64,000 bases of DNA from Leptodactylus fallax (GCA_947044405.1 CAMRHE010000355.1:682001-746000); one strand, 5' to 3'; positions 11,041 to 22,847 are shown, numbered from the stretch's first letter. Program-made: numbers and translations. Notes: generated by a model not told the origin, from the sequence alone.

Positions 11041-11785
11041 TCATTTTTGACTTCCCGCCTTCCAAACCCTTTGGCTTTGTTTTTACGGCATTCACTGTGC
11101 AGCTAAAAATAACATGTCACCTGTATTCTGTGAGTCCGTACGATGCTGGGGATACCAAATGTATATAGTTTGTTTTTTTTTTTTACGTTTTAATGCCTAA
11201 AAAAAAATCCAAACCTTTGCAAAAAAAAACTGTCGCCATATTTTGACACCCGTAACTTTTATATTTCTGTGTACATGCATAAGGCATCTTTATTGGCAAG
11301 GTCAGGTGTACTTTTTAGTTCTACCATTTTGGCGGTTTGGATTTTTTGACGTTTTTCCCGCAACAGCTGTAAGAGAAAAATAATTTTGTTTGTAAACTGG
11401 GCGTTTTCAGACACAGGGATGAGTAATTTCCTTATATTCGTCTTTGTTTTTATTTCAAATCTAGGAAAAGGGGGACGATTTGAATTTTTAGGTTATTGAT
11501 TTTTTTTTTTTTTTACTATTTTATTAGCCCCCTTTCCCCCCGGGGGGGCTTGAATTAGAAATATTTTGATTGCAGGTCCCATAGACTGCATTACAACTGT
11601 ATTGGAGTCTATGGGACTTTCGCTATGTTACTGTTGTAGTAATATTCCTATGGCAGGCCTGGGAACCTTCAGAAGGCTTCTGGCTGCCGTAGAAACAGGA
11701 CGGCTCCCACGATCTCACTCCGCGGGAACCGTCCTGGGTACAGGGCGTGGAGTGTTTAGCCAGACTGGACTCTGATCGCGGGCAT
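11041..11785 (+). repeat. Fragment of a dispersed frog repeat body
   Basis: Shares ordered blocks with 15,780-16,330, 39,950-40,730 and, in reverse, 44,560-45,300: tttttacggcattcactgtg, acatgtcacctgtattctgt, ttgacgtttttcccgcaaca, gaaaagggggacgattt, then a GC-rich hairpin part (ggcaggcctgggaaccttca). Noncoding. No TTAA terminus is clear at either side, so this copy is truncated. Confidence 0.6.
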
Positions 11786-12157
11786 TAGCTGCAATGCAGA
11801 ATAAGAAAAACATCTTTGAAAAGTGTAGAAGCAGTTCTGTAAGGTACGGTCATTAGTTTAATACCGATTTCACTGTTGAAACTCCCTTTAAAGAGACTGG
11901 GGCGCTGGAAATCTAACTATCACTCTTATATTCGGAGAGATTTATTAATGCAATAGATTCGGTGTGGCAGGTTTTTTACCTTTTGCTCCCCCAACAAATT
12001 TTCTCCTTGTTTTATTGTAATTGTAGAATCTAATTTGTATAATGCAATGAAACTACCATAATGTAAAATAACTTGGAATATGCCAATTCTTACATAAAAT
12101 TATGGTGTTGGTCTAGCTGTAGTAATTGCTGATGATGATTTGTGGAAATCAAGTATA
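11786..12157. other. No gene seen
   Basis: About 370 bases with no recognisable coding or structural signal. A ccctttaaagag word at 11,885-11,896 resembles a T2 MITE end with its TTAA, but no partner end was found. Confidence 0.4.
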
Positions 12158-12776
12158 AGGCTAAACCCTCACATTGTAGAAAAGTTGCTTTTTTATGCAG
12201 ATTTTGCTGAATTCTTTTGAGCCAAAGTCAGGAGTGAATTTAGCAGACGTGCCTCCTTTAAATTTACCATCAATATGGGTTTGGGAGGCATACTATTACG
12301 AGCAGTGAAGTAGGGTTTCAACCCATCAATCACAATGAGTAAGAGACTTCACACTCAGGTGTGCAAAGATAGTAGTTAATCACCATATAGGTGTATAGAT
12401 ATGGTATACAATACAGTTCCAAATCACATAGGTACACGTGGGTACAAATCCAAAATAGAATAGATATGGATTATAGAGAAATCATATACGATATGGGTAA
12501 GAAGACCTTCATCAGACTTAGAATACTGGAGAGTAAGAAAATAGTTTGGCGCCAAAGTATTGCGGTAATTTTGGATTTGTATCCGTGTACTATGTGATTT
12601 GAAACTGTATTGTGTCCTGTATCTATACACCTATATGATTACATCTGTCACTGTACTCCTGAGAAGTCTTACTCATCATCATTTATATTTCCCATTCCAG
12701 TTGAAGCCGGTCTTGGCGCAGCAACATCTGCAACTAAAAAGCAGCTTTTCAGCAACTTGGGGCCTCAGCCACATAC
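12158..12776. repeat. Foldback MITE (family A) split by another element
   Basis: The left half (12,158 to about 12,262) has ggctaaaccctcacattgta, cagattttgctgaattcttt and gagccaaagtcaggagtg. The right half (about 12,685-12,776) has tatatttcccattccagttg, then gcaacatctgcaactaaaaa and cttggggcctcagcc. The two halves match the 5' and 3' parts of the intact family A copy at 63,763-63,986. Roughly 420 bp of foreign sequence, including the inverted repeat below, lies between them. Confidence 0.6.
12335..12676. repeat. Foldback element with ~110-bp inverted arms
   Basis: The left arm (12,335-12,456) and right arm (12,568-12,676) are reverse complements with a few mismatches. They start atgagtaaga, pass through catataggtgtataga and end near acaaatccaaaat. 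The 111-bp centre is non-palindromic. This explains the similar frames seen on both strands here, which are not genes. It lies inside the split family A MITE, so it inserted later. Confidence 0.7.
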
Positions 12777-14392
12777 CGTGTGTTAGGTTATATTTATACC
12801 AACATTTAAGGCAGAAAAGTCAAGCAGATATTGGAAGTGGATTTTGATAAATTTTTTGAAAAACTATTCCAAAAACTGCACCAAAAACCATCTCCCATTC
12901 ATTTCAGTGGGAGTTATATGAACGTAGGTCAGGACTCTTTTACCTGCTATTCAAATGAATGGAAGGCATGGAAAATGCCTCAGAATTCTGTGCCAAAAAA
13001 CTTGGTGAGAACATTCTCTTAATATACTCTACACTGCTACTATGAATAGCTCATAGCTATCATGTTAATATTTTAAGTTAACACATACTTTTTAGAAAAC
13101 ACAAAACTACATATTTAACACAAATTTTCATGTGCTTTATGAAAATAGCTATCTAGTTTGCTAAGCCATGGTGCCCCTTTCAGTCATTGCGGTCCCTGAA
13201 GTATATTGTAAAAGGAGAATGTTAATCATGCTGACATTTTGTGCGCACATACTATTTTTCATTATTTTATCCGGGATTTTTTTCTCTTTCAGATTTTTTT
13301 CCATTTACTGTACCATGTCAATTGTTAATGAGAAAAGCGAGATTGCAAAATACTACTGCATGCTTCATCTGTGTTACCATGGAGACAGGCAACTCCGATA
13401 TGTAATACCGCTAAACTGGAAATTGGCATTTTAAATTGTGCAGTGGCACACTATATTCTCCGAAACTAATTGCAAATAAAGTTAGACAGAAAGACTACAA
13501 TCTCTTTGCATCTTCTAGACGGCATGATTTGCAGCTGGCTTATTGGAAATTCACATAAAATTACAAATTACAGTACTTTTAACACACAACCTTGGAAATA
13601 TTTTCCTATTTTAGGCTTTAGGAAGATATGACTCCTCTCCATACATACTATTTGTACTACTTTATAATAAAGCACAAATTAAACATAAAAAGCAAAAGAT
13701 TAAGCTTGCTATAAAATATGAATTGCTGGCACAAATATTATACGGTTAAACTGCAATTTAATGGCAAAATCCATAGAGATCTTACCACCTTATAACATTT
13801 CAAATGGGGATCTGTCATCCCTCTTGACACGTCTGTTTTAGTCAGGCCCTGCATTCTCCATAAAATAGAAATGCTGGATAATCTGAGCTGTTTTGTAATT
13901 TCTCATAGATATGTAAATACATTGGGGGAGATTTATGAAAACTGGGGTATTCAACACCATGCTTCATATCCTGTGCATGCCTCATCATAACTCCGGTGCA
14001 CCCTCCACATGGCCATGTGTCTGGATGCTAAAATCTATACCAGCTTGTAGCTGGCGTAGATTTCAGTCTTCATGCCAGTTAACTGGCGTAAATGATAGAT
14101 GTAGCATACCGCCCACACCATGCCTCATCCACAAAAGTGCTGTTCTCCTTGTCAATAGTGTCTCAGCACCGATTGGACTCAGTGTTTGTAGGTGCCGGCC
14201 CTCTTACCAAGTGGTATGGTAACACCCAATTGTCAATATTCCATACATTGCCAGTAGAAATAACAAAGGGAAAGCTCAAATCAGAGACATGTCAAGAAGG
14301 GTTTCAAAAACCAGTTCTGTTTTGTTTCTCATCCTAAAAACATACCCTTGTTGTAGACTAAATTGAAATATGGAAACCATAGCTATGTGTAT
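12777..14392. other. No gene seen; possible conserved noncoding stretch
   Basis: 12,815-13,015 resembles a frog repeat (ggaagtggattttgataaat, catctcccattcatttcagt). 13,290-13,580 is free of repeat signatures and carries several transcription-factor-like words (see the X-box entry). 13,930-14,230 resembles part of a repeat also seen at about 30,730-30,910 (tttatgaaaactgg, ccagttaactggcgtaaatg versus gccagaaaactggcataaat). Confidence 0.4.
13373..13386. promoter_or_regulatory. X-box-like RFX motif in possible conserved noncoding DNA
   Basis: The 14-mer gttaccatggagac fits the palindromic X-box pattern bound by RFX factors. Nearby are ctaattgcaaataaag (13,466-13,481) and atttgcagctggc, with a POU-like word and an E-box. 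The region lacks repeat signatures. A single motif match is expected by chance at some frequency, so this is only a candidate. Confidence 0.2.
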
Positions 14393-14500
14393 TTAACCCT
14401 TTCCTGATATCCGCCGTAATATGAACATATGACCAGTGACTCCCACAGAAGAAAGTGGAGATCTTTCTGAAAGTAGCCATGTTTTCTAATTGTGGATAAC
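14393..14500 (+). repeat. TTAA-repeat terminus fragment
   Basis: Starts ttaaccctttcctgatatcc then gccgtaatatgaac, closely like the end of the element at 42,467 (ttaaccctttgccgacatct, gccgtaatag). Only the first ~100 bp are recognisable. Confidence 0.5.
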
Positions 14501-14727
14501 CATTTTAAAATAACCCTATGATTTAATGTAAATAGGCTTCATAGTTATAAAGTAGTTTGCTTTTATGTATATTTAGTCCTGGAATACTTCTGATACCCAG
14601 AATGGCAGACCTACAGATGTTTCCTACCTTACCAGATGTCTTGAGATCCCAAGATGAGTGGCACAAGGACCAGCTTTGACAAAAAAAAAAATTGTTACTC
14701 GCAACAGAGCAACGCAAAGGGTTTTTT

Positions 14728-16638
14728 TACCATATTTTTCGGACTATAAGACGCACCGGACCTTAAGACGCACCTAGGTTTTAGAGGCGGAAAATAGGGG
14801 AAAAAATTTTGAAGTAAAAAATGTGGTAAAATATTTAATACATGGTGTGAAAGATCCTCAGTGCGCCAACACCGCTTTGGCCCACACCTGAGACTTCTTT
14901 CATACAAAACCACACTCACTGCCAGTGAGTGCTGGGTTCACAAGATAAATACAAGACAAGCTTTCTAAATTTTGTATATTTATTAACCCCTAAATGGGTC
15001 GGTATTAACATCTAACACATGCAGTTCAGAACAGATATGCAGATATATGCAAGGATTAACAGTTACTAGTTATAAAATACAGCGCATAAAATAAAAAGGG
15101 AATAAAAGTGAAATAATTACTTTACCACACATATCCTTGATGTGGTTCTGTAGTCCAACACTCACACATGCTCTGGTTTGTGTGAATAACCAGTGGAGGC
15201 TCCTAGCAGCAGCATCACAGCATTCCAGCCTGCATGCTCATCCCAGTAGTCTCTTAGTAGTCTCATCATAGTATTCTCTAGTAGTCCCAGCACAGTCTCC
15301 CACACTGACCTCTTACCACATCTTTTATGCCCTTGATTACACCACCCAGAATGAGGTCACCGGCGACGGCAAGTCTGGTTGACTAACGCACTCAAGTCCA
15401 GATTCTTTGTAAGGAGATAGGATTAAGTGGAATGATACAATGCCTTCTATATGTTATCAACCATGTCTGATCAGCAGCCCAGGCCAAACAATACATATGT
15501 ATTTGATCACCCAGGGCTATGTAGGAATTCAATGGAGCCATTCTGGGATGGATACAAAGCCCTATTGTTACATGGTTGCCACTACTGACAACATGCACCT
15601 AGAATTAGAGCTGCGCACATTATGAGTAAATGGAAGTAAGAGGGAGATACGATACCCAGAGATAAAAATACATCTTTGAGTTATAGCCATATTTAAGTGG
15701 AATCATCACACATGGGAGTTGTAGTTTTGCAACAGCTGCAAGGCCACGTTGACACGTGACCCTGCAGCTGTACAGGGATGCATAGGGTGTGTCTCTTGTG
15801 GGTTCAGGTGTACGTTTTAGTTATACTATTTTGGGCAATGTCTATTGCTTTGATTACTTTTTATTCAAATCCGAGGCCAAACAGCACGTGTGGCACTTTT
15901 GATTCTTTTTCCCGCTACGACGACGACCCCCACGGTAAAAATATTTTGTAGACCGGGCATTTTCGGACACAGAGAAACCTAATGTGTATGTGTTTCACAG
16001 TAATTTTCTTTTATATGTATTCTAGGGAAAGGGGGTGATTTTAAAACTTTGTTTATTATGTTTTTAAAACTTTTTTAACTATTTTATTTTATTATAACAG
16101 TATTGCAGTCTATGGGATATTCTGTACATTACTACTGAGGTTGGTTATAGACCAGCCTCAGTAGTAATATTACTATGACAGGCCTGGGAGCCTTCATTAG
16201 GCTCCCGCCTGTCACAGGAACAGGTCGGCTCCTGCGATTTCACCGTGCTGGAGCCGGTCTGTAACAAATAAGGTAGCTACCGGCCCAAATGCAGTTTGGG
16301 GGGTCTTACAGGTAGTAATGCCCGCGATCAGAGTGGACTGATACAGCGGAGACCCGATAGCAATGGCGACTGCTCTCCAGCAGAGCGGCCGCCATATTAT
16401 CTTTACAGACCCGGCATCCGCCGTGCTATTATGGGTTGGGTTCGCACCGCAGGGACACCTTGTCCTTGCGCCAAGGGCCCACAGCATCGCCCCCACTTCT
16501 GCCACTGCAGGAAGCCCCACTGCAAGAAGCCGGCGGCGGCAGGAGTGAGGCGATGCATTCGGACTATAAGACGCACCCCTCATTTTCCTCCCAAATTTGG
16601 GGGGAAAAAGTGTGTCTTATAGTCCAAAAAATACAGTA
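14728..16638. mobile_element. TIR transposon with ggactataagacgcac ends, split by a solo LTR
   Basis: Left end taccatatttttcggactat then aagacgcacc; right end, reverse complemented, tactgtattttttggactat then aagac. The right subterminal region (16,556-16,638) is itself a hairpin containing both orientations of the end word. Inside, 15,780-16,330 is the dispersed frog repeat body also seen at 11,041-11,785. No transposase was found, so it is nonautonomous. Removing the LTR at 14,846-15,710 joins two flanks that read as one repeat. Confidence 0.6.
14846..15710 (-). mobile_element. Solo LTR (minus orientation)
   Basis: An 865-bp unit reading TGTGATGATTCC ... GGATCTTTCACA on the minus strand, flanked by a perfect 5-bp duplication, catgg, at 14,841-14,845 and 15,711-15,715. 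It is homologous over its length to the plus-strand LTR at 51,837-52,713, including taacagttactagt and ataccgacccatttaggggt words. No gag-pol or second LTR is adjacent, so it is a solo LTR. The superfamily cannot be told from the LTR alone. Confidence 0.85.
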
Positions 16639-16774
16639 TATATTCATTTTCCACACAAGTATACAAATTTATTGGTCAACACAAAGTTCAAGCTTCATTA
16701 AATAATTAAACATATGCAAAGTAATAATATTTGACAGTTTGACATATTTATTATTCACAACTACCTAAAATATA

Positions 16775-18340
16775 TTAACCCCCTTAAGGACAGCCCAAAA
16801 GTACGTTAAGGACCAGGCTTCATTTCTCAAAACTGACGTCACTTTATATGGCAATAACTTTGAGACGCTTTAACTTACACAAGTGATTGAGACTTTGTTT
16901 TTTCCTGACACATTGTACTTCATGTTAGTGGTAAACGCTAATCAATATTTTTGTATTTATAAAAAGAATTTGATGGAAATTTGGAAAAAATGAAAATTTT
17001 CAAAATGTGAAATGGTCTGCTTTTCAAACATATCACACAAATACATTAATAAATATTATCTACCATAACTCTGCTTTATATCGGCATCATCTTTTAATCG
17101 TCCTTTAATGTATTTTGGACATTATAAAGCTTACTAGTGTAACAGCGATTTTCCAGATTTACAAGAAAATTTCCCAAACTCATTTTTTAGGGATCACTTC
17201 AGTTCTGAAGGGGATTAAAAAGGCCTATATATTAGAAACCCCCATGAATCACCCCATTTTCAAAACTGCCCCCCTCAAATGATTCAAAACAGCATTTGGG
17301 AAGTTTAACCCTTTAAGCATTTCATGGAAATTTAAACAATATGTAGGTGAAATTTAAACATTTCATTTTTTTTTTCAATACATTCATTTAACCCTAAAAT
17401 TCACACTCACAAAAGGTTAAAGGAGAAAATGCATCTCAGTTTATGCAATTTCTCCCAAGCACAGAAATACCCCACATGTGGGTGTAAACTGATGTTTGGG
17501 CAAATGGCAGTGCCCAGAAGGGAAGGAGCGACACTGGACATTTGAAAAGCAGATTTTGCTGGAATAGTTTTAAGATACCATGTCTCATTTGCAGAGCCCC
17601 TAGAGTACCAATATAATGGAAACCCCCAAAAAGTGACCCTATTTTGGAAATTACACCCCTCTCAGAATTTATCAAGGGGTATAGTGAACAGCCTTTTCAC
17701 AGATTTTAACATTGGGATGTGTAAATGAAAAATTACTAAAATGTCACTTTATCCCCAAAGTTTTCAGTTTCACAAGGGGTTAAAGGAGAAAAAGCCTACA
17801 CAGTTTAAACAATTTCTCTTGAACACGGCAACACCCCATACGTGCTCATAATCTGCTGTATGGGTACATGGTGGGTCTTGGAATAGAAACATCGCTATTT
17901 GGCTTTTGAAGGGCAGATTTTGCAGTAATAGTTTTCAGGTGCCATGTTGCATTTGCAGAGCCCCTAGAGTACCAATACAATGGAAATCCGCAGACATGTG
18001 ACCCCATTTTGGAAACTACACCCCTCACAGACCATTTCAAGGGATATAATGAGCAGTTTGACCCTACAGCTGTTTCACAGATTTTATTAACATTGGGACG
18101 GGAAAATGAAAAATTACTACTTTTCCAATAAACCATCAATATAGTCCAAATTGTTTTATTTACACAAGAGGATAAAGGAGAAAAAGCTCCCCAAAGTTTG
18201 TTACACAATTTCTCCTGAACATGGCAATACTCCCCATGTGGTTGTAATCTGCTGCATGGGTACATGGTGGGGCTCAGAATGAAAAGAGCGCATTTATCAT
18301 TTTAAGTTTGTAGTAAATTAATTGCTCCCATGTGGGCAAT
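16775..18340 (+). repeat. TTAA-bounded frog repeat, truncated copy
   Basis: Begins ttaacccccttaaggacagc and follows the same order as 35,250-37,200: ggcaataactttgagacgct, acattgtacttcatgttagt, ggatcacttcagttctgaag. Two internal tandem units follow, marked by cagattttgctgga near 17,551 and cagattttgcagta near 17,910. Each unit also holds catttgcagagcccctagag and gtgaccc.attttgga. The copy ends without a matching TTAA terminus. Confidence 0.65.
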
Positions 18341-18424
18341 TTGGTTATCTGTTCAGTAAAAATGAAAGAAAAAAAAAAAAGTTTGTAGTCCCTCAAACAG
18401 GAAACATCTTTGAAGCCAATTATC

Positions 18425-18690
18425 AACAAACACAGTAAAATCTGCAACAAAAAAAGCTAATTTTCCGCAATATAGGGCCTTAACCTTAAGGCTGAAGCCC
18501 CACGTCGCGAAAACAGTGTTTTACAGCACTTGCAAAATGGATGGGATTCTGACTAATCCCATCCACACATTGCAGGAAAAAAAATCAGCAGCGGAAAAAA
18601 CAGCGTTAAATTGTGGCATGTCAATTATACCTGAAGACACACTGGCATTTTCTGCCAATCCTTTTTCAGTGGAATCCAAAGATGCGTTCA
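18425..18690. repeat. Foldback MITE (family A) end plus related MITE
   Basis: 18,440-18,487 has the family A right end: aaaatctgcaacaaaaaaag, then ggccttaaccttaag. Immediately after, aaggctgaagccccacgtcg starts a second MITE-like block with a short internal hairpin, gatgggattctgactaatcc followed by catcc. Confidence 0.45.
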
Positions 18691-18725
18691 CACTACCGTT
18701 AATGTCCATTGCTGTCTTCCGTCAC

Positions 18726-19269
18726 TAGAGATGAGCGAAGTATTCAAAAATTCGATTTGGTAACGTCGTCGAATTTTCCAATACGATTCTATTCAATCCG
18801 AATTAAATTGCAGCGAATCGTGTTAAAAAAACAGCTATTTATTGGCTGCAGAGAGCCGGGGTGGGCGGCAAAATGGCGGAACCCCTTGGATGCCACGGTC
18901 AAACATGACCGTGGCATCCAAGGTGTTAATACCACCAATCAGTTATGGAGCAGGGTGTTAGCTGTCAGTTAACCAATCGGGGGTTTTAACACCTTGGATG
19001 CAGCGGTCAAGCATGCCAAGGGCCCTCGCAAAGGGGTTAAAGGGATGTGACATCACAGGGTTGGCTGCTGATTGGCTGCACGCATGGCATTGTGGGTGAT
19101 CCCGCGTTCCCAGAGTTCCTTGCCCCATGTCCTAACGTGTACAGCAGCCATTTTGAACTAAATGCGATTCGTTACTACGAAGTGAGGAAAATTGGATTCC
19201 ATACGAATCAAATATTTCCTGAAATTTGGATTGAATTCCACTTCTGCGGCTTCGATTTGCTCATCTCTA
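18726..19269. mobile_element. hAT-type MITE, longer copy
   Basis: The 544-bp relative of 8,939-9,373 has ends tagagatgagcga and gatttgctcatctcta. Flanking octamers tccgtcac (18,718-18,725) and ttcgttac (19,270-19,277) agree at 6 of 8 positions and are probably a decayed duplication. The extra length relative to the first copy includes a hairpin: ccttggatgccacggtcaaa and its complement near 18,880-18,935. Confidence 0.75.
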
Positions 19270-19278
19270 TTCGTTACC

Positions 19279-19395
19279 ATTGACACTAATGTAAACACCA
19301 CTATCTTCCGTCATGTTTACCTTTGCAACAAAAGATAAACAAACTTGAAGGAAGATAGCTTCAGTCATGGTGTTTACATTAGCGTCAATGGGAAT
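19279..19395. repeat. Small inverted repeat
   Basis: cattgacactaatgtaaaca on the left is complementary to tgtttacattagcgtcaatg on the right, with a ~70-bp centre that also pairs partly (actatcttccgtcat / gaagatagcttcagt). This is probably a MITE or half of one; the hAT MITE inserted next to its left end. Confidence 0.5.
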
Positions 19396-19726
19396 GGACA
19401 CACAATCAGTCTGTGACCATTCTCTGCAACAGTTTAACATCCTATAGCAGACAGCAAAGGACATTAACAATAGTAGTGTGCCCCCTAAGCTAACCAATTG
19501 AGCAATAATGATGAAACTGGAACTCAATTCCTCAAAATCTAAAAATCTCAATCTTATTCTGCCTAAAGATGTAGTAAAAGTCTTGAAATTGAACTTTGAC
19601 TTTGCTGGAGCCAAACAAAACTTCCCTATTTGGGCAGCTATCGGACCTCATCGTTTAACTTCCTTTGAGACTTATTTTCTGCCGTTGCTTTGCTCAATTT
19701 ATGACAACTTATGATGCTGGGCTACC

Positions 19727-20058
19727 TTAAAGGGGTTATCTGGTTTCTTAACATTGGTCTATGCTTGGGGTCGGCCATCAATATTAGATCTGCGGGGGTC
19801 TGACACCCGGGACCCCCCCACAGATCACAGGTACCAAGACAGCGCGGCTCACAGTATTGTTTACATGCATAGATTTCAATGGGACAGTACTGCAGTACCC
19901 ACACTTGTACGGCGAGTGAGCAGCACAGCTCATGGTATGTAAACAATACTGCGAACTGCGCTGTCTCGGTACTGGTGATTTTGTGAGGGTCTCAGGTGTC
20001 GTACCCCCACAGATCTTAGAATAGGCCATCAACGTTACAAACCGGGTAACCCCTTTAA
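19727..20058. mobile_element. T2/Kolobok-type MITE
   Basis: Starts TTAAAGGGGTTATCTGGTTT at 19,727 and ends AAACCGGGTAACCCCTTTAA at 20,058. Inverted ends of about 20 bp with a TTAA target are the signature of the T2 MITEs known from Xenopus. The inner sequence is partly palindromic (atcagatctgcgggggtctg type words). Noncoding. Confidence 0.8.
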
Positions 20059-20084
20059 TGGTATCTTGGTTAGGTAGGATTGCA

Positions 20085-20530
20085 TCCGTCAAAAAAAATA
20101 AATTACCGTGTCCACTGTATGCTTTTAGTAGACTCCCTATTCAAATCCCTATGTCGATGCTAAAATTTACCCTAAGAGAAATGCTTAAATTTATATGGGG
20201 ACAAAGGGAAGACTAATGGGATAGGGGTTGTTTTATATTCTCAATGTGACAGAGGAGAGTTTATTACCAAGTGGCTATACTGGCACAGCATCGCAAGTTC
20301 ACATGGGATACGATACCACCCCCCCCCAGTGGGTGGTCATTGAGGCTTAGATCTTCTCCCTGCTTGATGGCATCCCCCTATCTTGTGCCCAACACTCTCA
20401 TACCCTGGCTCTCTCGGATAGGCTGCAGGTGTTACACTTTGCAATCGCCTCACACATCAACTGCTCTGATTCTGAGAAACCTAAGCTTTCCTTCAGGGCT
20501 ATGCCCATCTGGGTCTTCTTTGGATAGGTA
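20085..20530 (+). pseudogene. L1-like ORF2 C-terminal fragment
   Basis: Conceptual translation shows L1 ORF2 features downstream of the RT. A MLKFIWGQR-like word near 20,190 matches the usual FIWG...P.I region. VAILAQHRKFTWDT and WVVIEA near 20,270-20,350 follow, then ASHINCSDSEKPKLSFRAMP and IWVFFG. It has several frameshifts and stops and is truncated at both ends. It is less similar to the complete element at 21,696 than two members of one subfamily would be. Confidence 0.55.
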
Positions 20531-20559
20531 ACTTTATCGGTGGGATCGGGATTACATCC

Positions 20560-21695
20560 ACTGATTTTTTTGCATGATGTATGCACTTCCTCTGCCAACA
20601 AATCATTCATTTTATTAGTCGGCTCGGGGTTATGTTTGACTCAGACCTTTCCTTCACCCCCCATATCCAATCACTTGCACACTTATGTCTCCACCTCAAA
20701 CACATCTCCAGAATCCAGCCTTTCCTTACCAAAGAAACATCAAAGACCCTTATTGTCGCCCTGATTCACTCTCACCTTGACTACTGTAACTCCTTACTAA
20801 TCGGTCTTCCCCTTACTAAACTCTCCCCTCTACAATCTATTGTGAATGCGGTGGCCAGGCTCATCTATCAGTCTAGATGCTACAGCGATGCCTCCGGTCT
20901 GTGTCAGTCATTACATTGGCTGCCTATTCATTACAGAATACAATATAAACATACCACCCTCATCCACAAGGCTCTCCATAATTCTGTACATTTCATCTAT
21001 CATCTCTGTCTATTGCCCAACCCATGCTCTTCAATCACTCAATGACCTAAGACTAACATCCTCTATTATCAGAACCTCCCACACTCGTATCCAAGACTTC
21101 TCCCAAGTTGCACCACTTCTCTGGAAGGCTCTACCCCGGACAATCAGATTAACTCCCAATTTCTACAGCTTCAAGCGCAAACTAAAGATGGATATTTTCA
21201 GACAGGCCTATCACAATTACTAATGTAAACTCTTCCAGAGTCAGAATCCCTAAAACTAACCCTCTTCTGTTCACGCTTCCACACTACCCTTCAGGATATT
21301 ATTCCGTATTGGACTGTAACTTTATATGTCCAGGCACCATCTGCACATTAAAGGACAATGACTGGTGACGGCTCATACAGCTTTTTATGTGTAATGAAAG
21401 TAACCTCTATCACAAAAATGGCTGGACCACTGTATAAGCAATGACGCCTCGTATGTCGCCCCCTGCTACCTCCTATGTCACCACCTCCTATGTCGCCCCT
21501 TGCTATCTCCTATGCCGTCCCTGCTACCTCTTGTCACCCCCTCTACCTCCATAGATTGCAAGCTCTTGCGAGCAGGGCCCTCAATCCCATTGTGTGAATT
21601 AACTTGCTGTGTAATTTCTCTTCTTGTCTGTACTTGAACCCTACAATTTGTAAAGTACTGCGTAATATGTTGGCGCTATAAAAATAATTTTTATT
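20560..21695 (+). pseudogene. L2/CR1-type LINE, 3' half
   Basis: Encodes the end of an L2 RT with one or two frameshifts: LGVMFDSDLSFTPHI, LIVALIHSHLDYCNSLLIGL, LQSIVNAVARLIY, LHWLPIHYRIQYK, then QDFSQVAPLLWKALPRTIRL. The 3' UTR has attgcaagctcttgcgagca, gggccctcaatccca and gttggcgctataaaaataa. A ~24-bp degenerate tandem array (ctcctatgtcgccccctgct) lies at 21,450-21,548. The Tx1/L1 element interrupts its A/T-rich tail; the tail resumes at 28,245. Confidence 0.8.
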
Positions 21696-21795
21696 GGGGG
21701 CGGAGCCTGACCGCGGAGAGAGATGGCAGCTTGATCTGGGAGCTCTGTCATCAGTGAGCCCACAGTAGCTTTCATTAGCAGCTAAACACCCCAAA

Positions 21796-22847
21796 ATGGT
21801 CAAAATTGGTAGAAATAGATCCTCTGAACCTCCAGAGACTGTTAAAAGCGCGCACTTGCAGGCAGACATGCAGAAATTCCTGAGGAAAAAGACGTCTCTC
21901 CCCTGTTAAACAACCTAAGATGGCGCTGGATGATTGCAGCAGCGCGGGAGAGGCGGCCGCGGACTTGGATGGTGACGGCGGGCAGGCAGACAGAAGCGCT
22001 TCAGTCATCACAAAGGGATTCCTTAGGAAAGCACTGTCGCAAGCTGTGGCCCCGGTTTTAGCGGAATTAGCGGACCTCCGAGCCGACATTAGGACCACAG
22101 GAAGAAGGGTGACCGTTTTGGAGCAAAACCAAGCAGAGGCCTTGCAGATCTCACACGCGATGGCCGACAGGTTAGAAACTCACACTGACCATCTTAATAA
22201 AGCTTATCTACTCCTAGAAGACCTGGAGAATAGGAACAGAAGGCGTAATGTAAGAATCAGGGGTCTTCCGGAGAAATACACTGCTGAAGCACTTAGGAAT
22301 ATCACTATGGCCATCTTTGCTTCCCTGGTAGGGGGAGAACGCGCGAAAACCATGCATATTGAAAGGGTACACAGAGCAGTAAGGCCTAAACCCTCAGAGA
22401 CTGAGCCTCCAAGGGACATCATATGCGCTCTGTTATCCTCAGCACACCGCCGAGCTTTTACGTGCAGCAAAGGACCACTCAGATCTCACCTATGAAGAAA
22501 CCCCAGTCCAAATATATCAAGACCTAGCTCCATCGACGCTACAGAAACGTCGCACAATGCAGCCATTGCTGGATAAACTAAAGGAAAAAGTTCTAACATA
22601 TGCTTGGCTCTACCCGTTCGGCCTCTCAATCCTCAAGAATGGCCGGAGGATTAATGTCTACTCACCAGCGGATCTGGAATCAGCCTGGCCGGTGTTGGGA
22701 ATCACACCAATTCACGTCCCCTCCTGGATGCCAATCCCTGTGGAACCCTTACCTGCCTTACCACCGATGACACAGGAGGCGAATCCTCTGCACACCCCAG
22801 GGATACCCAAGTCACCAAGAGAGAAGAAGACGCCGCAGAAATATTAG
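21796..22847 (+). pseudogene. L1-type ORF1 protein (coiled coil, RRM), frameshifted
   Basis: MVKIGRNRSSEPPETVKSAH opens at 21,796 and shifts frame near 21,905. The 191-codon stretch from 21,920 has a heptad-rich coiled coil (about 22,020-22,230: AELADLRADIRTTGRRVTVL, then EQNQ) and the RRM start NRRRNVRIRGLPE near 22,230-22,270, followed by HIERVHRAVRPKP and PRDIIC. A second frameshift near 22,455 leads into the C-terminal domain: VQIYQDLAPSTLQKRR, then LTYAWLYPFGLSIL and the end at 22,847. ORF1p of L1 elements is a trimeric RNA-binding chaperone. Order and motifs fit that family; the two frameshifts inactivate it. Confidence 0.82.

Noticed and set aside
12128..12155. ctgatgatgatttgtggaaa, core words of a hammerhead
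   Set aside because: No stem II between the two core words and no pairing flanks.
16212..16583. 123-codon minus-strand and 108-codon plus-strand frames
   Set aside because: Overlapping frames inside the GC-rich part of a TIR transposon; no protein motif.
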